Origin: Streptomyces pactum
GTDB taxonomy: Bacteria; Actinomycetota; Actinomycetes; Streptomycetales; Streptomycetaceae
DNA: 64,000 nt
Direction of reading: 5' to 3'
NCBI RefSeq assembly: GCF_002005225.1
Contig: NZ_CP019724.1
Coordinates: 7,978,001 to 8,042,000, forward strand
Under the pieces are notes generated by a model. That model did not search any database and was not told where the DNA came from. It saw nothing but the letters and a program-made list of their open reading frames with translations. The position numbers were made by a program, and so were the translations under genes. Shown here one piece after another: positions 43,401 to 51,606 of this stretch (position 1 is its first letter; each line of letters begins with the position of its first letter).

Positions 43401-46400
43401 CCGCGCGAGGCCCTCGGCATGGACCCGCAGCAGCGACTCGCCCTGGAGACCACCTGGGAGGCGCTGGAGCGCGCGGGCATCGACCCCACCTCGCTCAAGG
43501 GCAGCCGTACCGGAGTCTTCGCCGGCGTGATGTACCACGACTACCCGGGCAGCGACGGCAACGGCAGCGTCGTCACCGGACGCGTCGCCTACCGGCTCGG
43601 ACTGGAAGGGCCGGCGGTGTCCGTCGACACGGCCTGCTCCTCCTCCCTGGTCGCGCTGCACCTCGCGGTGCAGGCGCTGCGCCAGGGCGACTGCTCGCTC
43701 GCCGTGACCGGCGGTGTCACCGTGCTCTCCACACCCGGCGTGTTCGTCGAGTTCGGACGTCAGGGCGGCCTGTCACCCGACGGCCGCTGCAAGTCGTTCG
43801 CCGCGTCGGCCGACGGCACCGGGTTCTCCGAGGGCGCCGGATTCCTCGTCGTCGAGCGGCTCTCCGACGCCCGGCGCAACGGCCACGAGGTGCTGGCCGT
43901 GGTCCGCGGCTCCGCCGTCAACCAGGACGGCGCGAGCAACGGGCTCACGGCGCCCAACGGCCCCTCCCAGCGCCGTGTGGTGCGCCAGGCACTCGCCAAC
44001 GCGCGGCTCGGCGCCGACCAGGTCGACGCCGTGGAGGCCCACGGCACCGGAACCACCCTCGGCGACCCGATCGAGGCCCAGGCGCTGCTCGCCACCTACG
44101 GGCAGAACCGGCCCGAGGGACGGCCGCTGTGGCTCGGCTCGGTCAAGTCGAACATCGGCCACACGCAGGCCGCCGCGGGCGTGGCAGGCGTCATCAAGAT
44201 GGTGATGGCCATGCGGCACGGCGTACTGCCCGCCACCCTCAACGTGGACGAGCCCAGCGACCAGGTCGACTGGAGCACCGGTTCCGTCGAGCTGCTGACC
44301 GAGCCCCGGCAGTGGGAGGACACCGGCCGTCCGCGGCGTGCGGGCGTCTCCTCCTTCGGCATCAGCGGCACCAACGCCCACGTCATCGTCGAACAGGCAC
44401 CGGCCGCCCCGCCGGCCACCGCGCCGGCTGTCCCGCAGGCCCCCGCACCGGCCGACCGCTCCCCGGAGGACGGGCCCGCGCCCGTCGTCCCGTGGCTGCT
44501 GTCCGCCCGCGACCGGGACGCCCTGCGCGCCCAGGCCGAACGGCTGCTGACCCACGCTCAGGACGCGGACGACGACGACACCTTCCGTCCCAGGGACGTG
44601 GCCTACTCGCTGGCCACGACCCGCGCGGCGTTCGAGCACCGGGTCGCGGTCGTCGGCGCGGAGCGGGGCGCCCTGCTGACCGCCCTGCGCTCCGTCGCAC
44701 GCGGTGAGGAGCCCACGACGACAGCCGGGGAGGGACGGCTCGCCGTCCTCTTCCCCGGCCAGGGCTCCCAGCGGCTCGGCATGGGACGCGACCTGCACGG
44801 GCGCTTCCCGGTCTTCGCCGGGGCCTTCGACGCCGTGTGCGCCGCACTGGACGAGCACCTGGACGGCCCACCCCTGCGGGAGGTCCTGTGGGGCGACGAC
44901 GAGGAGGTCCTGAACGGCACCGCGTACGCCCAGGCCGGACTGTTCGCCCTCGGCGTCGCCCTGTACCGCCTGGCCGAGTCCCTCGGCGTCACCCCCGAGT
45001 ACGTCGCCGGGCACTCGATCGGCGAGGTCGCGGCCGCCCATGCCGCCGGGGTGTTCACCCTCGAGGACGCCTGCGCCCTGGTGGCCGCCCGCGGCCGGCT
45101 GATGCAGGCCCTGCCGGCCGGCGGTGCGATGGCCGCGGTGCAGGCCACCGAGGCGGAGGTGCTGCCGCTGCTGACCGACGGCGTCTCCGTCGCGGCGGTC
45201 AACGGTCCCGCCTCCGTCGTCGTGTCGGGTGCCGAGGCGGACGTCGAGAAGGTCACCGCCGCCCTCCGCGGGCAGGGACGCCGTACGACCGCCCTGCGCG
45301 TGTCGCACGCCTTCCACTCGTCCCTGATGGAACCGATGCTGGACGCCTTCCGTGCCGTGGTGGAGGGGCTGTCGCCGCAGCCGCCCGGGCTGCCCGTCGT
45401 GTCCAACCTGACCGGTGCCCTCGCCACCGCCGACGAGCTGTGCTCCCCCGAGTACTGGGTGCGCCACGTGCGCGACGCCGTCCGCTTCGGCGACGGCGTC
45501 CGCAGCCTCCACGCCGAGGGCGTCACCCGGTTCCTCGAACTGGGCCCGGACGCGGTGGCGTCCGCCATGGCCCGCGAGTCGCTGCCCGACCCCGCCGTGA
45601 CGGTCGCCGCCCAGCGCCGCACCCTGCCCGGTGAGACGGCGTTCGTGGACGCCCTCGCCCGGCTGCACGGGCACGGCGTCCCCGTCGACTGGACGGCGTT
45701 CTTCGACGGACTGGGCGCCCACCGGCTGGACCTGCCGACCTACGCCTTCCAGCGGCGGCGGTACTGGCCCACGGAGATGACCCTGGGCGCCGGGGCGGAG
45801 GCCGCCGGCCTGATGCCCGCCGGACACCCGCTCCTCGGCGGAGCCGTGGAACTCGCCGGATCGGACGGGCACCTGTTCACCGGCCGCCTCTCGGCGGGCA
45901 CCCACGCCTGGCTCGCCGACCACGTCGTCATGGGCAACGTCCTCGTGCCGGGCACCGCCCTGCTCGAACTCGCGGCGCACGCCGGCGCCGAACTCGGCTG
46001 CGACCACGTGGAGGAACTCACCCTGGGCGCGCCGCTGGCACTGCCCGCCCGGGGCACGGTCCACCTCCAGGTCGGCGTCGCCGCCCCGGACGCATCCGGC
46101 CGCCGCACCGTGGGCATCCACTCCCGGCCCGCCGCCGACCCCGACGCCCCCTGGACGTCGCACGCCGAGGGCACCCTCGCACCCGCCCCGGCCGACGCGG
46201 CCGGCCGGGACGGCGACGCCCCGGCCTTCGACGCCTCCGTCTGGCCGCCCACGGACGCCCGGCCGCTGGACACCACAGGCCTCTACGAGCGCTTCGAGGA
46301 CGCCGGCTTCGTCTACGGCCCGGTGTTCCAGGGCCTTCGGGCCGCCTGGATTCGGGACGGCGAGGTGTACGCCGAGGCCGCCCTGCCCGACGGCACCGAC

Positions 46401-48758
46401 GGCGGCGCCTTCGGCCTGCACCCGGCGCTCTTCGACGCCGCCCTGCACGCCACCGCACTCGCCGGCGCCGATGACCCGGGGGCCGCGGACCGGGCCGGCG
46501 GCGGTGAGGTCCCGTTCTCCTGGAACGGCGTCACCCTGCACGCGGTCGGCGCCTCCGCCGTACGCATCCGGCTCTCCCGGGCCGACGACGGCACCCTCGC
46601 CATAGCCGTCGCCGACGGCACCGGCGCCCCCGTCGCCACCGTCGCCTCACTGGCGACCCGCCCGATCTCCGCCGAGCAGTCCGGCGCCGGTACGGACTCC
46701 ACGCGCAACTCCCTGTTCACCCTGGAGTGGGTCACCGAACCGGAGGGCTCCCGGGACCCGGTGGCGCAGGCCGGACCGGTCGCCGTGATCGGACCGGACG
46801 CCCACACCGTGGACGTGGCCGCCACCGTGCGCGTGGCCGCCACCGGGCACGCCGCCCCCACTGACGGTCCCGCCACCGACGGCTCCGCCACTGCCGGTGC
46901 CGTGCCCGGCGGCCGCCACGCCGACGCCGCCGCCCTCGCCGCCGCGGCGGCGGACGGACCGCTCCCGCCGGTGGTCCTCTTGCCGGTGTGCACAGGCACC
47001 GGGAGCGGAACGTCCCCAGCGGCAGCGCCGGACCTTGTGCGCACCGCCCACGCGGCGACCGCCCGCACCCTCGGCACGATCCGGACCTGGCTCGACGACG
47101 AGCGGTTCGCCGACTCCCGGCTGGTCATCGTCACCCGCGGCGCGACCGACGGCACCGACCCGGCCGCCGCCGCCGTATGGGGGCTCGTCCGCGCCGCGCA
47201 GGCGGAGCACCCCGGACGGTTCACCCTGCTGGACCTGCTCGACCCGGACATCGGCACCCGGCCCGGCGAGCCGGACGACACCGCCGGTACGCCGGTCCCG
47301 GACGCCGCGCTCACCTCCGCCGAACCGCAGCTCGCGCTCCGCGAGGGCCGGCTGACGGTTCCCAGGCTGGTCCGCGTGCCGGCCCCGGCCCAGGACCCGG
47401 ACCGGGGGCCGGCCGGCTGGGACCCCGACGGAACCGTCCTGGTCACCGGCGGCACGGGCGGCCTCGGCGCCACCGTCGCACGCCACCTCGTGGCCGAACA
47501 CGGCGTCCGCAGCCTGCTGCTGGTCAGCCGGCGCGGCCCGGACGCCGACGGCGCGGCCGGACTCGCCGCCGACCTGGAAGCGGCCGGTGCCCGCGTCACC
47601 GTCGCCGCCTGCGACGTCACCGACCGGGCCGCGGTCGACCGGCTGCTGTCCGGCGTACCCGACGACCGACCGCTGCGCGCCGTGATCCACACGGCGGGCG
47701 TCCTGGACGACGGGGCGATCGGCTCCCTCACCGACGAGCGCCTGTCCGCCGTACTGCGGCCCAAGGCGGACGCCGCCTGGCACCTCCACGAGGCCACCGA
47801 GGGCCTTACCCTCGACGCCTTCGTGCTGTTCTCCTCCGTGGCCGGCACGCTCGGCAACGCCGGCCAGGCCAACTACGCCGCGGGCAACGCCTTCCTGGAC
47901 GCCCTCGCCCGGTACCGCACGGACCGCGGGCTCCCCGCGCTGTCCCTCGGCTGGGGCCCCTGGACCCGGGGCAGCGGCATGACCGGCACGCTGTCCGAGG
48001 CGGACACCGCCCGCATGAACCGGGCGGGCATGCCGCCGCTGACGCCGGAAGAGGGCCTCGCCCTCTTCGACGCGGTGACGGCAGGCCGGACCGGACCGAC
48101 GGCGGTACTGCCCGTACGGCTGGACCCGGGGGCGCTGCGGGCCCGCGGCGAGGTGCCGCCCCTGCTCCGGGCCCTGGTCCGGGGGCCGGCCAGGCGCGCC
48201 GCCACCGCGCAGGACGCCGCGGCCACCGCCGCGGACCTCGCCCAGCGGCTGTCCGGCCGTACCCCCGCGGAGGCGCAGGAAGTGCTGCTGGACCTGGTGC
48301 GCTGTCAGATCGCCGCCGTCCTGGGCCACGCCGGCCTGAACGACGTCGAACCGACCCGGGCCTTCCAGGATCTCGGGTTCGACTCGCTGACCTCGGTCGA
48401 ACTCCGCAACCGGCTCGGCGCACTCACCGGCGTACGGCTCCCCGCCACCCTCCTGTTCGACTACCCGACGCCCAGCGAACTCGTCGCCCACCTGTACGCC
48501 AAGGTAGCCCCGGCCCCGGCGGACGGTCCGGAGGCGGTCCTCGCCGAACTGGACCGGCTGGAGCGGAGCATCACCGGGCTCGAGGTGGGTGCCGAGCTGT
48601 TCGAACAGGTCGCGGGCCGGCTGGAGGTGCTCCGCAGCAAGTGGCAGTCGCGGCGCGCCGAGGCGTCCGCGTCCGGGGAGGAGGAGGGCTTCGACTTCGA
48701 CTCCGCGACGGACGAGGAGGTCTTCGACCTGCTGGACAACGAACTCGGGCTGTCGTAG
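16467..48758 (+). CDS. fscC: Giant modular type I PKS, FscC-like, modules 5-10
   Basis: A 10,763-residue protein with six modules, all KS-AT-DH-KR-ACP. It starts with a coiled-coil N-terminal docking domain (residues 1-34, beginning [14 protein letters not shown]) and ends with a C-terminal docking segment (about 10,665-10,763) like that of FscB. All six ATs carry GHSIG and HAFH, so malonyl-CoA. All six DH domains keep HxxxGxxxxP, YGPxF and the catalytic Asp, and all six KRs keep Tyr and a nucleotide loop. The output is six conjugated C=C bonds, most of a heptaene. Oddities: a fossil docking-domain pair between modules 9 and 10, KRs without the LDD motif in modules 8 and 9, and long near-identical tracts with a period of about 5.2 kb. 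No in-frame TTA codon was noticed. Start: ATG with AGAGGA upstream. Confidence 0.96.
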   Translation: MASSEDKLRDYLKKVTADLRRTRQRLESVEAGQSEPIAVIGMACRFPGGVRSPEDLWRLVADGTDAVGPLPEDRGWDLASLYDPDPGTPGKSYVREGGFLDGAADFDADLFGIAPREALAMDPQQRLLLETAWEAVERARISPASLRATDTGVFVGGADTNYGSLARTTEETEGHNLTGGAMSVLSGRISYTLGLEGPAVTVDTACSSSLVALHLATRALRAGECSLALTGGVAMMPTTELFTEFSRQRGLAPDGRCKPFAEAADGTAWGEGVGVLLVERLSDARRNGHRVLAVIRGTAVNQDGASSRLTAPNGPSQRRVIEAALADARLTPDQIDAVEAHGTGTTLGDPIEAQALLATYGRNRPADRPLHLGAVKSNIGHAQAAAGVAGVIKMVMAMRHGVLPAILHVDTPTPHVDWTTGAVELLTEATDWPAADHPRRAGVSSFGISGTNAHVLLEQAPLPEEEEAETPDGTGTQAPAVDPAVTPWLLSARSEAALRAQAERLVAHVEASAARPRHADIALSLAVGRAPLPHRAVVLATDPRATAQALTALAAAEPHPAVEEGTAQGGSTAFLFSGQGSQRLGTGRELYGRFPVFAEAFDAVCAGLDGHLERPLREVVWGDDEDPLNGTAYAQAGLFAVEVALFRLVESWGVRPEFVAGHSIGEVAAAHVAGVFSLADACALVAARGRLMQALPAGGAMVAVEATEAEVLPYLTDEVSVAAVNGPSSVVVSGVEAAVEAVAEVFRGLGRRTSRLRVSHAFHSPLMEPMLDEFRAVAEGLTYAEPGLPVVSNVSGALAEPGQMASAAYWVTHVRAAVRFDDGIRALAGQGVTRFLELGPDGVLSGMARASAGDDAVLVAMLRKDRDEETTALTALARLAAHGLTVDWTAYLAGTGARLTDLPTYAFQHQRYWPTPDASSGDVESAGLRTADHPLIGAAVELSDSDGLLLTTRLSLHTHPWLGEHVVMGNVLLPGTAFVELAVRAGDEVDCDRVEELTLAAPLVLPERGGVQLHLQVGPADSAGRRSLTARSRPEGADDLPWTEHATGILAPGTAPASDTTTSDATVFDTAAWPPADAEPIDLTGIYERMAEGGYEYGPLFQGLRAAWRQGDDVYAEVALPESAARDAAGFGLHPALLDASVQISALGGLARGVVPFSWEGVTLHATGARALRVRLTRTGDESATVAVADPAGAPVATVENLLLRAVASDGAVDTTTRDALFHLAWTPVAAPAPDGGAEDAPSTAVLGTTDDHLAALPGPRHADIDALVHHGALPATVFAVVAPTAEQGTGVVDSVHEAAAWALESVRSWVAEERCAGSRLVFVTRGVVAGEDLAGSAVWGLVRSAVSEHPGRFGLLDVEPGAVLSAESLKVALAVGEAEAEVAVRGGEVLVPRLARVVSGSGADDSGWGVAGVEGTVLVTGGTGGLGRVVARHLVAEHGVRDLLLVSRRGAAGEGADALVAELSGLGARVVVEACDVADAAAVADLVGRYPVRAVVHAAGVLDDGVVESLTGERLAGVLRPKVDAAWHLHEATKHLDLTAFVLFSSMSGILGGPGQANYAAGNTFLDALARHRRSLGLPAASLPWGPWTQDTGMIGTLSDTDVRRIARAGMPELTPEQGAALFDAALATGEPVVMPVRLDLPALREQGDIHPMLRGLVRVRARRSVAGGSVAAVGLVQRLEGLGRDERREVLLDLVRAQIALVLGHAGARTVDPGRAFQDLGFDSLTAVELRNKLGKVTGLRLPATVVFDYPTANALVGCLLDELFGVVEPASVVPVGSLPSVADDPVVIVGMACRYPGGVSSPEDLWRLVSEGADAVSDFPVNRGWDADVLYNPDREASGTSYTKSGGFLHDAGAFDADFFGMSPREAVATDAQQRLLLEATWEAIERAGMDPVSLRGSQTGVFAGVMYNDYGNMLADEQYEGFRSNGSAPSIASGRVSYTFGFEGPAVTVDTACSSSLVALHWAAQALRSGECSLAVAGGVTVMSTPTTFVEFSRQGGLSADGRCRSFADAADGVGWSEGVGVLVLERLSDARRNGHRVLAVVRGSAVNQDGASNGLTAPNGPSQQRVIRQALASGGLSAGDVDVVEAHGTGTTLGDPIEAQALIAAYGQDRPGDRPLWLGSIKSNLGHTQAAAGVAGVIKMVMAMRHGVLPRTLHVDAPSSHVDWSAGAVELLTEPVPWSDEEGPRRAGVSSFGISGTNAHVVLEQPESEPVTDEGAETGGLASLAPGAVPWILSGKTEAALHAQAARLLARVEAAPDLRAVDLGCSLATQRSVFDHRAVVLANDRDSAVRGLAAVCVGESDPAAIVGATEPGSTAFLFSGQGSQRLGMGRELYGRFPVFAEAFDAVCAGLNGHLERPLREVVWGEDKEVLDRTAYAQAGLFAVEVALFRLVESWGVRPEFVAGHSIGEVAAAHVAGVFSLADACVLVAARGRLMQALPAGGAMVAVEATEAEVLPHLTDEVSVAAVNGPSSVVVSGVEAAVEAVAEVFRGLGRRTSRLRVSHAFHSPLMEPMLDEFRAVVEGLSYAAPRMPVVSNVSGAVADDEQLASPAYWVSHVREAVRFDDGVRALVDQGVTRFLELGPDGVLSAVARESAGDDALLVPLLREDRDEVAVALAALARLYVRGQHADWAAVLDGTGARTVDLPTYAFQHEYFWPVASVTGAGDIRLAGLGAPGHPLLGAAVELAGTDGRVLTGRLSLRSHPWLADHAVRGSVLVPGTALLELAIRAGDEVGCDTVEELTLSAPLLVPDQGGTHIQVTVGEPDETGRRSVAVHSRHDGHDGQGEDDDHGPWTLHAEGTLSDDATVGRPGFDATVWPPKNAQPVDVTDCYESLAEAGLRYGPVFQGLRAAWRRGDEVFAEVTLNDDVDGGTFGLHPALFDAALHASFAFGEGDGPEGVPFAWEGVRLHAAGASALRARLTRVGGDALAVELADPAGEPVASVESLVVRPVTEAGGAGSGTQPLYFVDWVPARARGTAPSPAPCALLGGDRLSVFPTGSDGLITVADLEALAEHEVPGTVFVSVPDSPEVVEAAQATTAWALELVKKWLADDRFAAGRLVFVVAASDSAEHLAAGPVRGLVRSARLEHPGRFGLLDVEPGVVLSAESLKVALAVGEAEAEVAVRGGEVSVPRLARVPSEPGGDGAPAWDVAGVDGTVLVTGGTGGLGRVVARHLVAERGVRDLLLVSRRGAAAEGVDGLVAELTGLGARVAVEACDLAEPGAVDGLLAGIAPERPLRAVVHAAGVLDDGVVESLSGERLAGVLRPKVDAAWHLHEATRELDLAAFVVFSSVAGTFGSAGQAGYAAGNSFLDALVRHRRGLGLPGVSLVWGPWSQDAGMTEALSETDHRRIARAGMPPMSPELGTRLMDAALAGEESVVLPVRLDLAALRGEEEVPALLRGLVRVRARRSVAGGSVAAVGLVQRLEGLGRDERREVLLDLVRAQIALVLGHAGARTVDPGRAFQDLGFDSLTAVELRNKLGKVTGLRLPATVVFDYPTANALVGCLLDELFGVVEPASVVPVGSLPSVADDPVVIVGMACRYPGGVSSPEDLWRLVSEGADAVSEFPSDRGWDVESLYSADRGVPGTSYTRSGGFLHDAGDFDPDFFGMSPREAVATDAQQRLLLEATWEAIERTGMDPVSLRGSQTGVFAGVMYHDYANLLTGPEFEGYQGSGSAGSVASGRVSYTFGFEGPAVTVDTACSSSLVALHWAAQALRSGECSLAVAGGVTVMSTPTTFVEFSRQGGLSADGRCRSFADAADGVGWSEGVGVLVLERLSDARRNGHRVLAVVRGSAVNQDGASNGLTAPNGPSQQRVIRQALASGGLSAGDVDVVEAHGTGTTLGDPIEAQALIAAYGQDRPEERPLWLGSVKSNLGHTQAAAGVAGVIKMVMAMRHGVLPRTLHVDAPSSHVDWSAGAVELLTEPVPWSQEEGPRRAGVSSFGISGTNAHVILEQPEAEVTPTGDGAEAVGPDAVGPDAVVPWVLSGRTGAALRAQAERLREYTEESGARGSAVDLGFSLATRRSVFDHRAVVLAKDKSAALEALAAGVPDAGVVEGLAGTGRTAFLFSGQGSQRLGMGRELYGRFPVFAEAFDAVCAGLDGHLERPLREVVWGDDEDLLNGTAYAQAGLFAVEVALFRLVESWRVRPEFVAGHSIGEVAAAHVAGVFSLADACVLVAARGRLMQALPAGGAMVAVEATEAEVLPHLTDEVSVAAVNGPSSVVVSGVEAAVEAVAEAFRGLGRRTSRLRVSHAFHSPLMEPMLDEFLAVVDDLSYGDPTLPVVSNVTGRIAEPGDLTTPAYWVTHVRAAVRFDDGIRALVEQGVTRFVEVGPDGVLSGMARESAGDDALLVPLLRKDRQEESAALTALGHLHVAGAGVDWAAYFAGTGARTVDLPTYAFQRQRYWPAGAPTTAGDVRFAGLGAAGHPMLGAAVQLAGDEGPDGVVFTGRLSLRTHPWLADHVVRGSVLVPGTALLELAIRAGDEVGCDTVEELTLSAPLVVPDHGGTHIQVRVGMPDADGRCAVSVHARAEDDAQAPWTVHATGILTPAPAPAANATPSGFDPSVWPPKDARPVDVSDCYERLADAGFSYGPAFRGLRAAWRRGEELYAELVLDEGTDGSGFGLHPALFDAVLHAFALDDDGHGGVPFSWSGVSLHASGASALRARLLRDADGTMSVELADPAGAPVASVTSLIVRPLAAGQLVSPARDALYQVDWVPARGTTDPTLSSAPATVLGEDPADPLTEADGMVAVPTLEELTAAEVPSTVIVNVLGTADGVVDSVHEAAAWALESVRSWVAEERCAGSRLVFVTRGVVAGEDLAGSAVWGLVRSAVSEHPGRFGLLDVEPGVVLSAELLKVALAVGEAEAEVAVRGGEVLVPRLARVVSGSGADDSGWGVAGAEGTVLVTGGTGGLGRVVARHLVAEHGVRDLLLVSRRGAAGEGADALVAELSGLGARVVVEACDVADAAAVADLVGRYPVRAVVHAAGVLDDGVVESLTVERLAGVLRPKVDGAWHLHEATRELDLAAFVVFSSVAGTFGSAGQAGYAAGNSFLDALVRHRRGLGLPGVSLVWGPWSQDAGMTQALSETDRRRIARSGLPPVTAEQGVALFDAAMATDAPVVLPVRLDFPALRAQGELPPLFSGLIRTHARRTAATGSAETSGLAQRLSVLGETERRETMLDLVRGHIALVLGHSGAQTVRPDRAFQDLGFDSLTAVELRNRLGKATGLRLPATVVFDYPTAELLAAHLLDTVLGTVPDVVVPVASLPSVADDPVVIVGMACRYPGGVSSPEDLWRLVSEGADAVSEFPSDRGWDVESLYSADRGVPGTSYTRSGGFLHDAGDFDPDFFGMSPREAVATDAQQRLLLEATWEAIERTGMDPVSLRGSQTGVFAGVMYNDYGSILADEQYEGYRGNGSAGSIASGRVSYTFGFEGPAVTVDTACSSSLVALHWAAQALRSGECSLAVAGGVTVMATPTAFVEFSRQGALSADGRCKAFSDSTDGVGWSEGVGVLVLERLSDARRNGHRVLAVVRGSAVNQDGASNGLTAPNGPSQQRVIRQALASGGLSAGDVDVVEAHGTGTTLGDPIEAQALIAAYGQDRPEERPLWLGSVKSNLGHTQAAAGVAGVIKMVMAMRHGVLPRTLHVDAPSSHVDWSAGAVELLTEPVPWSDEEGPRRAGVSSFGISGTNAHVILEQPEAEVTPTGDGAEAVGPDAVGPDAVVPWVLSGRTGAALRAQAERLREYTEESGARGSAVDLGFSLATRRSVFDHRAVVLAKDKSAALEALAAGVPDAGVVEGLAGTGRTAFLFSGQGSQRLGMGRELHARFPVFAEAFDAVCAGLDEHLERPLREVVWGDDEAVLNGTVYAQAALFALEVALYRLLDAWGLRPEFVAGHSIGEVAAAHVAGVFSLADACVLVAARGRLMQALPAGGAMVAVEATEAEVLPHLTDEVSVAAVNGPSSVVVSGVEAAVEAVAEVFRGLGRRTSRLRVSHAFHSPLMEPMLDEFRAVVEGLSYAAPWMPVVSNVSGAVADDEQLASPAYWVSHVREAVRFDDGVRALVDQGVTRFLELGPDGVLSAVARESAGDDALLVPVLRKDRQEESAALTALARLHVTGVRVNWAACFAGTGARTVDLPTYAFQRQRYWPETSAAATALDARAAGVDASRHPLLGAVVRLPDSGGVVLTGRLSVEAQPWLADHVVLGRTLLPGTGLVELALSAGEAAGCATLEELTLAAPLVLPEQGGVQVRVVAGPQDDLHRTVAVYSRPEGADDAPWTMHASGFLVEGVVPAEFDLVQWPPVGAEVVPVEGAYEVFRERGYGYGPVFRGLRAAWRRGEELFAEVALERESVGEAGGFGLHPALLDASMHAAILNDGGGETVIPFAWNGVRLHAAGAAAIRVRIGKLDGRAVSLSVADTTGAPVMSVASMAGRPVSVGQLGASAQESGALYGIEWMPALSAASSEAWVSWEDVAGGGEVPSTVVLDCGASGVAGASDVAGVAGGDVPVGVRSVLHRVLGVVQAWLAGERFAGSRLVVVTRGAVAVGDAAGDVVQAPVWGLVRAALAENPGRFALVDVGGGTEAAELDAAVAAVVAGESEVAVREGAVLVPRLVRLPSFGPETADGVEGAVPALDGPGAVLITGGTGGLGAVVARYLVAERGVRDLVLTSRRGPDAHGAAELADELAALGARVDILACDVSDRDAVGSLVTSLVAGRGLLAVVHAAGVGDNGLVGALSPERVDGVLGPKADGAWWLHEATRGLDLAAFVLFSSAGGLVLTAGQGNYAAANVFLDALAVRRRAEGLPATSMAFGFWDVGAGLGRFLGEVDRRRMASQGLPVLSGEAGLALFAAGLDRAEATVVPLRVDTGALRTRTDDVPALLRALVPETRRQAASATDVGAVGGLADRLAGLTAGERHRTVLQLVRAQVASVLGHGSAEAIAPDRAFQELGFDSLAATELRNQLNTLTGLRLPATLVFDHPNALAVTEHIEARLAGPSLRATDAARTATGTKPVDDEPIAIVGMACRYPGGVTSPEDLWRLVADGVDTVSDLPGDRGWDIEGLYDPEPGKEGKSYTRRGSFLHDAAQFDPGFFGISPREALYMDPQQRLLLETSWEALERAGIDPTSLKGSRTGVFAGVMYHDYALNVSPSGTAGGSVVSGRLSYTYGWEGPAVTVDTACSSSLVALHLAVQALRSGECSLAVAGGATVMSTPGMFVEFSRQRGLSADGRCKAFAGAADGVGWSEGVGVLLVERLSDAVRNGHRVLAVVRGTAVNQDGASNGFTAPNGPSQQRVIRQALETAGVAAAEVDVVEAHGTGTTLGDPIEAQALLATYGQDRPADRPLLLGSIKSNIGHAQAAAGVAGVIKMVMAMEHGTVPRTLHVDRPSPHVDWSEGNAELVVEERPWPTGAHPRRASVSAFGLSGTNAHVVLEQGPTPVPGASEPRPAHDAGEGEGEGTPRAAALPWMLSAATPEALRAQAGRLLDHLTDRPEQHPLDTAYALATSRTALQSRAVVLGTGRDELLAGLTALSRGTSAPSVLEGTARDDGSLALLFSGQGSQRLGMGRELHARFPVFAEAFDAVCAGLDEHLERPLRAVVWGDDEDVLNGTVYAQAALFALEVALYRLLDAWGVRPDYVAGHSIGEVAAAHVAGVFSLADACVLVAARGRLMQALPAGGAMVAVEATEAEVLPHLTDEVSVAAVNGPSSVVVSGVEAVVEAVAEVFRGRGRRTSRLRVSHAFHSPLMEPMLDEFQKTLRNLSYAEPRLPLVSNVTGRIAAPGELTTPDYWVTHVREAVRFADGILALRTAGVGRCVELGPEAVLTGMARACLDDGDDSDLLLVAVARKGRAEADALLAALGRLHSEGTTVDWAAYFAGTGARTVDLPTYAFQRQRYWLHATDGAGTVPAGAGLDASDHPLLSAVVALPDSGGVVLTGRLSVEAQPWLADHVVLGRTLLPGAVLVELALSAGESVGCATLEELTLAGPLVLPGRGGVQVRVVAGPATAGRRTVAVYSRPEDTGQDWTMHASGFLVEGVVPAEFDLVQWPPVGAEVVPVEGAYEVFRERGYGYGPVFRGLRAAWRRGEELFAEVALERESVGEAGGFGLHPALLDASMHAAILNDGGGETVIPFAWNGVRLHAAGAAAIRVRVDTAPDGGMRLAVADVTGAPVMSVASMMGRPVAAGQLGAAPGDSGALYGIEWVPGTAGDTSPAAWVSWEDVAGGGEVPSTVVLDCGASGVAGASDVAGVAGGDVPVGVRSVLHRVLGVVQAWLAGERFAGSRLVVVTRGAVAVGDAAGDVVQAPVWGLVRAALAENPGRFALVDVEGGTDAAELDAAVAAVVAGESEVAVREGAVLVPRLVRLPSFGPETADGVEGAVPALDGPGAVLITGGTGGLGAVVARYLVAERGVRDLVLTSRRGPDAPGAAELADELAALGARVDILACDVSDRDAVGSLVTSLVAGRGLLAVVHAAGVGDNGLVGALSPERVDGVLGPKADGAWWLHEATRGLDLAAFVLFSSAGGLVLTAGQGNYAAANVFLDALAVRRRAEGLPATSMAFGFWDVGAGLGRFLGEVDRRRMASQGLPVLSGEAGLALFAAGLDRAEATVVPLRVDTGALRTRTDDVPALLRALAPSVRRAAAGAEPNPQEAPAQRLAALAPAERHRTVLRSVRAQVASVLGHGSAEAIAPDRAFQELGFDSLAATELRNQLNTLTGLRLPATLVFDHPNALAVTDYVVAELAAAYPEPEADTDGSDGEDGIRRALRSIPTRRLRDAGLVDVLLGLAEDDGAATAEAIAGWEEPDTDPYTGPEADPYTGPEADPYTGPEADPYAHPHTDTDPDMITGRTGTPGTPAPVEDGAAAAAPDRPGHAEGSETPDALRAARAETARLRRDNRRLTAAQHEPIAIVGMACRYPGGVSSPEDLWRLVTSGGDAIAPFPEDRGWDLSVLRDPEARHPDGYYAREGGFLDGAADFDAGFFGVSPREALGMDPQQRLALETTWEALERAGIDPTSLKGSRTGVFAGVMYHDYPGSDGNGSVVTGRVAYRLGLEGPAVSVDTACSSSLVALHLAVQALRQGDCSLAVTGGVTVLSTPGVFVEFGRQGGLSPDGRCKSFAASADGTGFSEGAGFLVVERLSDARRNGHEVLAVVRGSAVNQDGASNGLTAPNGPSQRRVVRQALANARLGADQVDAVEAHGTGTTLGDPIEAQALLATYGQNRPEGRPLWLGSVKSNIGHTQAAAGVAGVIKMVMAMRHGVLPATLNVDEPSDQVDWSTGSVELLTEPRQWEDTGRPRRAGVSSFGISGTNAHVIVEQAPAAPPATAPAVPQAPAPADRSPEDGPAPVVPWLLSARDRDALRAQAERLLTHAQDADDDDTFRPRDVAYSLATTRAAFEHRVAVVGAERGALLTALRSVARGEEPTTTAGEGRLAVLFPGQGSQRLGMGRDLHGRFPVFAGAFDAVCAALDEHLDGPPLREVLWGDDEEVLNGTAYAQAGLFALGVALYRLAESLGVTPEYVAGHSIGEVAAAHAAGVFTLEDACALVAARGRLMQALPAGGAMAAVQATEAEVLPLLTDGVSVAAVNGPASVVVSGAEADVEKVTAALRGQGRRTTALRVSHAFHSSLMEPMLDAFRAVVEGLSPQPPGLPVVSNLTGALATADELCSPEYWVRHVRDAVRFGDGVRSLHAEGVTRFLELGPDAVASAMARESLPDPAVTVAAQRRTLPGETAFVDALARLHGHGVPVDWTAFFDGLGAHRLDLPTYAFQRRRYWPTEMTLGAGAEAAGLMPAGHPLLGGAVELAGSDGHLFTGRLSAGTHAWLADHVVMGNVLVPGTALLELAAHAGAELGCDHVEELTLGAPLALPARGTVHLQVGVAAPDASGRRTVGIHSRPAADPDAPWTSHAEGTLAPAPADAAGRDGDAPAFDASVWPPTDARPLDTTGLYERFEDAGFVYGPVFQGLRAAWIRDGEVYAEAALPDGTDGGAFGLHPALFDAALHATALAGADDPGAADRAGGGEVPFSWNGVTLHAVGASAVRIRLSRADDGTLAIAVADGTGAPVATVASLATRPISAEQSGAGTDSTRNSLFTLEWVTEPEGSRDPVAQAGPVAVIGPDAHTVDVAATVRVAATGHAAPTDGPATDGSATAGAVPGGRHADAAALAAAAADGPLPPVVLLPVCTGTGSGTSPAAAPDLVRTAHAATARTLGTIRTWLDDERFADSRLVIVTRGATDGTDPAAAAVWGLVRAAQAEHPGRFTLLDLLDPDIGTRPGEPDDTAGTPVPDAALTSAEPQLALREGRLTVPRLVRVPAPAQDPDRGPAGWDPDGTVLVTGGTGGLGATVARHLVAEHGVRSLLLVSRRGPDADGAAGLAADLEAAGARVTVAACDVTDRAAVDRLLSGVPDDRPLRAVIHTAGVLDDGAIGSLTDERLSAVLRPKADAAWHLHEATEGLTLDAFVLFSSVAGTLGNAGQANYAAGNAFLDALARYRTDRGLPALSLGWGPWTRGSGMTGTLSEADTARMNRAGMPPLTPEEGLALFDAVTAGRTGPTAVLPVRLDPGALRARGEVPPLLRALVRGPARRAATAQDAAATAADLAQRLSGRTPAEAQEVLLDLVRCQIAAVLGHAGLNDVEPTRAFQDLGFDSLTSVELRNRLGALTGVRLPATLLFDYPTPSELVAHLYAKVAPAPADGPEAVLAELDRLERSITGLEVGAELFEQVAGRLEVLRSKWQSRRAEASASGEEEGFDFDSATDEEVFDLLDNELGLS
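16569..21770 (+). other. FscC module 5: KS-AT(malonyl)-DH-KR-ACP
   Basis: KS from residue 35, Cys206. AT from about 573, with GHSIG 661-665 (Ser663) and HAFH 760-763, malonyl. DH: His965, YGPLF, Asp1139 (DASVQ). [10 protein letters not shown] near 1420, LDD motif, Tyr1560. ACP Ser1726. Acting on the module 4 extender carbonyl, it should form the polyene bond nearest the lactone methine (C34=C35 by colinear counting). Confidence 0.9.
21435..21910 (+). repeat. ACP-KS junction tract, copied at 26676-27151
   Basis: About 476 bp from the end of module 5 into the module 6 KS appears identical, base for base by eye, to the module 6/7 junction at an offset of 5241 bp. The first difference after the tract is synonymous. 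The KS part recurs a third time at 32270 onwards. Confidence 0.85.
21822..27010 (+). other. FscC module 6: KS-AT(malonyl)-DH-KR-ACP
   Basis: KS from residue 1786, Cys1957. AT with GHSIG 2408-2412 and HAFH. DH: His2713, YGPVF, Asp2885. [13 protein letters not shown] motif, Tyr3307. ACP Ser3473. Its ACP and the following KS start are copies of the module 5/6 junction. Confidence 0.9.
27063..32230 (+). other. FscC module 7: KS-AT(malonyl)-DH-KR-ACP
   Basis: KS from residue 3533, Cys3704. AT with GHSIG and HAFH. DH: His4463, YGPAF, Asp4632 ([10 protein letters not shown]). [13 protein letters not shown] motif, Tyr5048. ACP Ser5214. Its KR core around 31530-31720 nearly duplicates that of module 6. 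Confidence 0.9.
28265..28708 (+). repeat. KS-AT linker tract, copied at 33485-33928
   Basis: About 444 bp covering the module 7 KS end, linker and AT start appears identical to module 8 at an offset of 5220 bp, including the short [10 protein letters not shown] repeat. Identity stops at GGTATGGG in the AT. Confidence 0.85.
32283..37450 (+). other. FscC module 8: KS-AT(malonyl)-DH-KR(no LDD)-ACP
   Basis: KS from residue 5273, Cys5444. AT with GHSIG and HAFH. DH: His6201, YGPVF, Asp6365 (DASMH). [10 protein letters not shown], Lys in GPKADG and Tyr6784 are kept, but the LDD position reads Gly-Asp-Asn (6727-6729), and the A-type Trp site eight residues before Tyr is Val. ACP Ser6952. The KS is a mosaic: 32800-32975 has a different codon style from its flanks. 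Confidence 0.9.
35862..37116 (+). repeat. KR tract of modules 8 and 9, copied at 41097-42351
   Basis: About 1255 bp spanning the structural and catalytic KR of module 8 is almost identical to module 9 at an offset of 5235 bp. The translations differ at only about three positions. It includes the unusual GDN motif, so the two KRs descend from one recent duplication or conversion. A related DH tract (about 35301-35675) matches about 40533-40907. Confidence 0.88.
37509..42690 (+). other. FscC module 9: KS-AT(malonyl)-DH-KR(no LDD)-ACP
   Basis: KS from residue 7015, Cys7178. AT with GHSIG and HAFH. DH: His7946, YGPVF, Asp8109. KR nearly identical to module 8, again Gly-Asp-Asn (8472-8474) at the LDD site, Tyr8529. 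ACP Ser8696. It is followed by an unusually long linker of about 200 residues. Confidence 0.9.
42663..43160 (+). other. Long module 9/10 linker with fossil docking-domain pair
   Basis: Residues about 8733-8898, roughly 165 residues, where the other FscC inter-module linkers are about 20-40. The first part (from Ile8756) reads [17 protein letters not shown], the pattern found at C-termini of many actinomycete PKS proteins. A Pro/Asp/Tyr repeat and an Ala/Pro-rich stretch follow. The end (about 8872-8898) is a charged helix, [17 protein letters not shown], running into the next KS, the pattern of N-terminal coiled-coil docking domains. Together they look like the tail of one PKS protein joined to the head of another. 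Confidence 0.75.
42867..42947 (+). repeat. 24-bp minisatellite, 3.4 copies, in the module 9/10 linker
   Basis: GATCCGTACACCGGCCCGGA-type units of 24 bp at 42867, 42891 and 42915, plus a 9-bp partial copy at 42939, encode DPYTGPEA repeats. Copies look identical by eye, so the array is young or actively homogenised. Confidence 0.95.
43161..48510 (+). other. FscC module 10: KS-AT(malonyl)-DH-KR-ACP
   Basis: KS from residue 8899, Cys9057. AT with GHSIG and HAFH. DH: His9819, YGPVF, Asp9990. [13 protein letters not shown] motif, Tyr10470. ACP Ser10640. Its DNA is uniformly GCC/CTC-rich and lacks the near-identical tracts of modules 5-9, which fits a separate origin from those modules. Confidence 0.9.
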
Positions 48759-48786
48759 GGGCGACGGGGACCATCCCACCCATCCC

Positions 48787-48815
48787 CGCCCGCCCGGCCA
48801 CCGGCCGGGCGGGCG
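48787..48815 (+). terminator. Terminator hairpin after fscC
   Basis: A perfect 13-bp stem, CGCCCGCCCGGCC (48787-48799) with its complement at 48803-48815 and a 3-base loop, begins 28 bases after the fscC stop. There is no T tract, as is common in Streptomyces. Confidence 0.8.
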
Positions 48816-49335
48816 TTCCCGTTCCGCCGCCCGTCCGGTCCCGTTCCCCCGCCCCGCGAGCCTCGGCCCCGTTCCCGCTGCGGGCTCCGGTTCCCTTCCC
48901 GCCGTGCGTCCCGCCCGTTCCCGCCCCGCGTCCGTTCGCCGTTCGGAGCCTGCCCGTCACACGACGGTGCGGGCACCCGCCCCGCGGCCCCGGCCAGCGG
49001 TTCCGCGCCGCCTGCGCATCGGCCCGCTGCCTGTTTGGCCCCGGCGCGTGACCGGAACGGGCAGGACACCTCGACGCCCCGTACGGCGGCTCGCCGGCAC
49101 CGCTCTCCGCCCCGACCCGTCCCGCCCCGACCTGAACGCCCGGAACCGTAACCCGCCAAGGCGTTCCCCGGTGGGACGACTCACGGCCCTCGTCCTGGCC
49201 ACCGCGGTGAGCCCGAGCCACCCACGCACGAGGGCGTCACGCACGGACGAAGGCAGGCGCACCGGCGAAGGCAGGCGTAGGCCAGATGGCCGGCGCGCGC
49301 ACGAAGGCAGGCGCGCACGACGGCAGGCCCGCGCG
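48816..49335. other. Convergent spacer with no recognised gene
   Basis: Between fscC and the transporter genes. Overlapping frames exist on both strands but are Arg/Pro-rich artefacts of GC-rich DNA, without homology signals or ribosome sites that I can see. Degenerate copies of the 18-bp repeat begin near 49247. Confidence 0.6.
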
Positions 49336-49407
49336 CGAAGGCACGCGCGCGCACGAAGGCACGCGCGCGCACGAAGGCACGCGCACGCACGAAGGCACGC
49401 GCACGCA
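49336..49407. repeat. Four 18-bp tandem repeats in the convergent spacer
   Basis: Units CGAAGGCACGCGCGCGCA at 49336, 49354, 49372 and 49390; the last two have one change (CGCACGCA end). Degenerate copies extend upstream to about 49247. There is no spacer/repeat alternation, so it is not CRISPR. Confidence 0.9.
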
Positions 49408-49430
49408 CGAGAGCCCGTAGACACACGAAA

Positions 49431-49462
49431 GGCCCGTGGGCGCCGGTCAGCGCCCACGGGCC
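49431..49462 (-). terminator. Terminator of the transporter operon
   Basis: A perfect 13-bp stem, GGCCCGTGGGCGC with its complement at 49450-49462, has a 6-base loop. Read on the minus strand it is followed by TTTCGTGTGT, a weak T tract, 34 bases beyond the permease stop. Confidence 0.8.
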
Positions 49463-49465
49463 GGG

Positions 49466-49495
49466 CCCCCGCACGTCGGGGGAGCCGTGCGGGGG
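49466..49495 (-). terminator. Second hairpin directly after the permease stop
   Basis: A 9-bp perfect stem, CCCCCGCAC/GTGCGGGGG, with a 12-base loop touches the stop codon of the permease gene. It stands in tandem with the stronger 49431-49462 hairpin, as a double stop against the opposing fscC transcript. Confidence 0.6.
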
Positions 49496-50344
49496 TCAGA
49501 GCGGCCGGCGGAACCCGGCCAGGGCGGCGAGCGCGCCCGCCGCGCTGATCACCGCGCCGATGACCAGCGCGGGTATCGCGTGGTCCAGGCCCGGCACGTC
49601 CAGCGCGAGCGCACGGGTCGCGTCGATGGCGTACGTCAGCGGATTGACGTGGGCCACGGCGGCGAGCCAGCCGGGCAGGTCGGCGACCGGCACGTACGCA
49701 CTGGAGGCGAACATCAGCGGGAAGATCACGACGAGGGCGAGATTCTGCAGGGGCTCGGCCCGCCGCAGCCAGGCGCCCGCGGCGATGAAGGCCCAGCCCA
49801 GGGAGAAGCTGATGAACAGCGTCAGCCCGCCGGACAGCGCCAGTTCGGCGAGGCCGCCGTTGGGGGAGTAGCCCAGCACCGTCATCGCCAGCACCATGAT
49901 GACGAGGACCTGCACGGCGCTGCGCACCAGCCCCACCAGGCTGCGCGCGGCGAGCAGCGCCCCGGGGTGCACCGGCAGCGAGCGCAACCGGGCGACCACG
50001 CCGTTCCTGAGGTCCTCCACCAGGCCCACGCCGGACTGCATCGCCGACTGGGCGGCGTTGTCCACCAGGACGGCGGGCAGGACGTAGTCGAGGTAGCTGA
50101 CACCGCCCGGGAAGTGCGGGGGCATGCCCATCTTGCTGAACACCTGCGTCAGCACGAACAGGATGACCACCGGCTGGATGAGGCCGAAGAGCACGATGCC
50201 CGGGTCGGTCACCATCGCCCGCAGCGACCGTCCGGTCAGCACCCGTACCTGGGTGACGAACGAACTCCCGCCGAAGGCCGGCCCCTCGAGGGCCGCGGCC
50301 GGGGGAGCGGCCGGGGTGAGCTGGGTGGTCAAGGGGTCCTCCAC
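49496..50344 (-). CDS. fscTII: ABC-2 type transporter permease (DrrB-like), polyene export
   Basis: A 282-residue membrane protein with about six hydrophobic segments (near residues 50-70, 88-110, 135-160, 170-200, 205-225, 255-275) and the ABC-2 permease look of DrrB/daunorubicin-resistance proteins. It pairs with the ATPase gene ending 19 bp upstream and would carry the polyene out of the cell. The long frame begins at GTG 50344, but GGAGG lies five bases before an in-frame TTG at 50332 (codon 5), so translation may begin there, four residues later. Two hairpins follow the stop. Which partner is TI or TII in published clusters I recall only loosely. Confidence 0.85.
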   Translation of the reverse strand: MEDPLTTQLTPAAPPAAALEGPAFGGSSFVTQVRVLTGRSLRAMVTDPGIVLFGLIQPVVILFVLTQVFSKMGMPPHFPGGVSYLDYVLPAVLVDNAAQSAMQSGVGLVEDLRNGVVARLRSLPVHPGALLAARSLVGLVRSAVQVLVIMVLAMTVLGYSPNGGLAELALSGGLTLFISFSLGWAFIAAGAWLRRAEPLQNLALVVIFPLMFASSAYVPVADLPGWLAAVAHVNPLTYAIDATRALALDVPGLDHAIPALVIGAVISAAGALAALAGFRRPL

Positions 50345-50363
50345 AGAAGGCGTCCAGGAGCGG

Positions 50364-51473
50364 TCACGCCGGGCTCCCGGCGGACTGCTCGGCGAGGGTC
50401 AGGTACACGTCGTCGAGCGTCGGCTCGCCGAACGTCAGCTCGGTGGCCTCGACGCCCACCTGGTCCAGGGCGCGGACGATGTCCGCGATCTCCCGGGTGG
50501 CGTCGATCGGGACGGCCAGGCTGCGGGTGCCCTCCTCGCCGTTGACCGGGGCGAACCCGGCGGCACGCAGCGCGGCGCCCGCCAGCGGCGGGGCTTCGTC
50601 GGTGCCGAGGGTGAGGGTCACGGTGCGGTGGCCGACGGTGGCCTTGAGCTCCTCGGCGGTGCCGGCGGCGACGACCCGTCCGGCGGAGAGCACGGCGATC
50701 GTGTCGGCGAGGCGGTCCGCCTCCTCCAGGTACTGGGTGGTCAGCAGGACCGTCGTGCCCTGCTCGACCAGACCCTCCACGATCTCCCAGAGGTTCAGCC
50801 GGCTCGACGGGTCGAGCCCCGTGGTCGGTTCGTCGAGGAACAGCACCTCGGGCGAGCCCACCAGGGACACCGCCAGGTCCAGCCGGCGCCGCAGACCGCC
50901 CGAGTAGCCGCTCGCCCGCCGGTCGGCGACGCCGGTGAGCTGGAACAGATCCAGCAACTCGTCGGCGCGGGAGCGGGCCGCCCGGCGCCCCGCCCCGAGG
51001 AGGCGGGCGATCAGGACGATGTTGTCCCGCCCGCTGAGCTGCCCGTCCACGGAGGCGAACTGCCCCGTGAGACCGATGCGGCGACGGATCTCCGCGGGGT
51101 CGCGGGCCACGTCGAACCCCGCGACCCGGGCCCGGCCCGAGGACGGCGGCAGGGCCGTGGTGAGGATGTTGACCAGGGTGGTCTTGCCGGCCCCGTTGTG
51201 GCCCAGCAGTGCCAGGACCGTACCCCGGCGGGCGCTGACGCTGACCGACTCCAGCGCGGGCACCGAGCCGAACGACTTCCCCACCGCGTCCGCCTCGATC
51301 ACCAGCTCACCGGAACCGAGACCGAAACCGGAACCGGAACCGGAACCGGAAAACGACCCAGGACCGGAAAACGACCCAGGATTGGTGATCGGACCGGGAC
51401 CGGTGATCGAACCGGAACCGGACTTGCCGCCGGGACCGGGCCGGGGCGCGGAGGGCGTGACGAGCCCGCTCAT
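50364..51473 (-). CDS. fscTI: ABC transporter ATP-binding protein (DrrA-like)
   Basis: A 369-residue ATPase. Walker A is GHNGAGKTT (about residues 91-99), the signature is YSGGLRRRLD, and Walker B is VLFLDEPTTGLDP, as in the DrrA family. The ATG at 51473 is preceded by GGGAG eight bases upstream; the open frame continues further up but without a better site. The first 55 or so residues are an unusual Gly/Ser/Pro-rich tail encoded by tandem CCGGAA-type repeats, absent from typical DrrA proteins, whose nucleotide domain starts near residue 5. It lies 133 bp after fscA and 19 bp before the permease, so a fscA-transporter operon is likely. Confidence 0.9.
   Translation of the reverse strand: MSGLVTPSAPRPGPGGKSGSGSITGPGPITNPGSFSGPGSFSGSGSGSGFGLGSGELVIEADAVGKSFGSVPALESVSVSARRGTVLALLGHNGAGKTTLVNILTTALPPSSGRARVAGFDVARDPAEIRRRIGLTGQFASVDGQLSGRDNIVLIARLLGAGRRAARSRADELLDLFQLTGVADRRASGYSGGLRRRLDLAVSLVGSPEVLFLDEPTTGLDPSSRLNLWEIVEGLVEQGTTVLLTTQYLEEADRLADTIAVLSAGRVVAAGTAEELKATVGHRTVTLTLGTDEAPPLAGAALRAAGFAPVNGEEGTRSLAVPIDATREIADIVRALDQVGVEATELTFGEPTLDDVYLTLAEQSAGSPA
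51308..51420 (-). repeat. CCGGAA-rich repeats encoding the Gly/Ser tail of the ABC ATPase
   Basis: Tandem GGAACC hexamers and two copies of an 18-base GGAAAACGACCCAGGACC-like unit encode GSGSGSG and PGSFSG repeats in the N-terminal extension of the ATPase. Confidence 0.85.
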
Positions 51474-51606
51474 GAGGTGTTCTCCCGCTGATGGTGGGAC
51501 ACAGGGTGGACGACGGGCGGCCGACGGCCGGCCCGCGAGGACAAGGGGTACGCACCGGCCGACGGGACCGGTGTCCGGCTCCTGCCCCGGCCCCCGCCCC
51601 GGCCGC

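Noticed and set aside
49247..49420. Possible CRISPR array
   Set aside because: Units are directly abutting 18-mers with no unique spacers and no cas genes nearby.
51474..51606. Terminator or promoter between fscA and the ABC ATPase
   Set aside because: Only short 4-5-bp inverted repeats are present; nothing convincing, so co-transcription is kept as the default.
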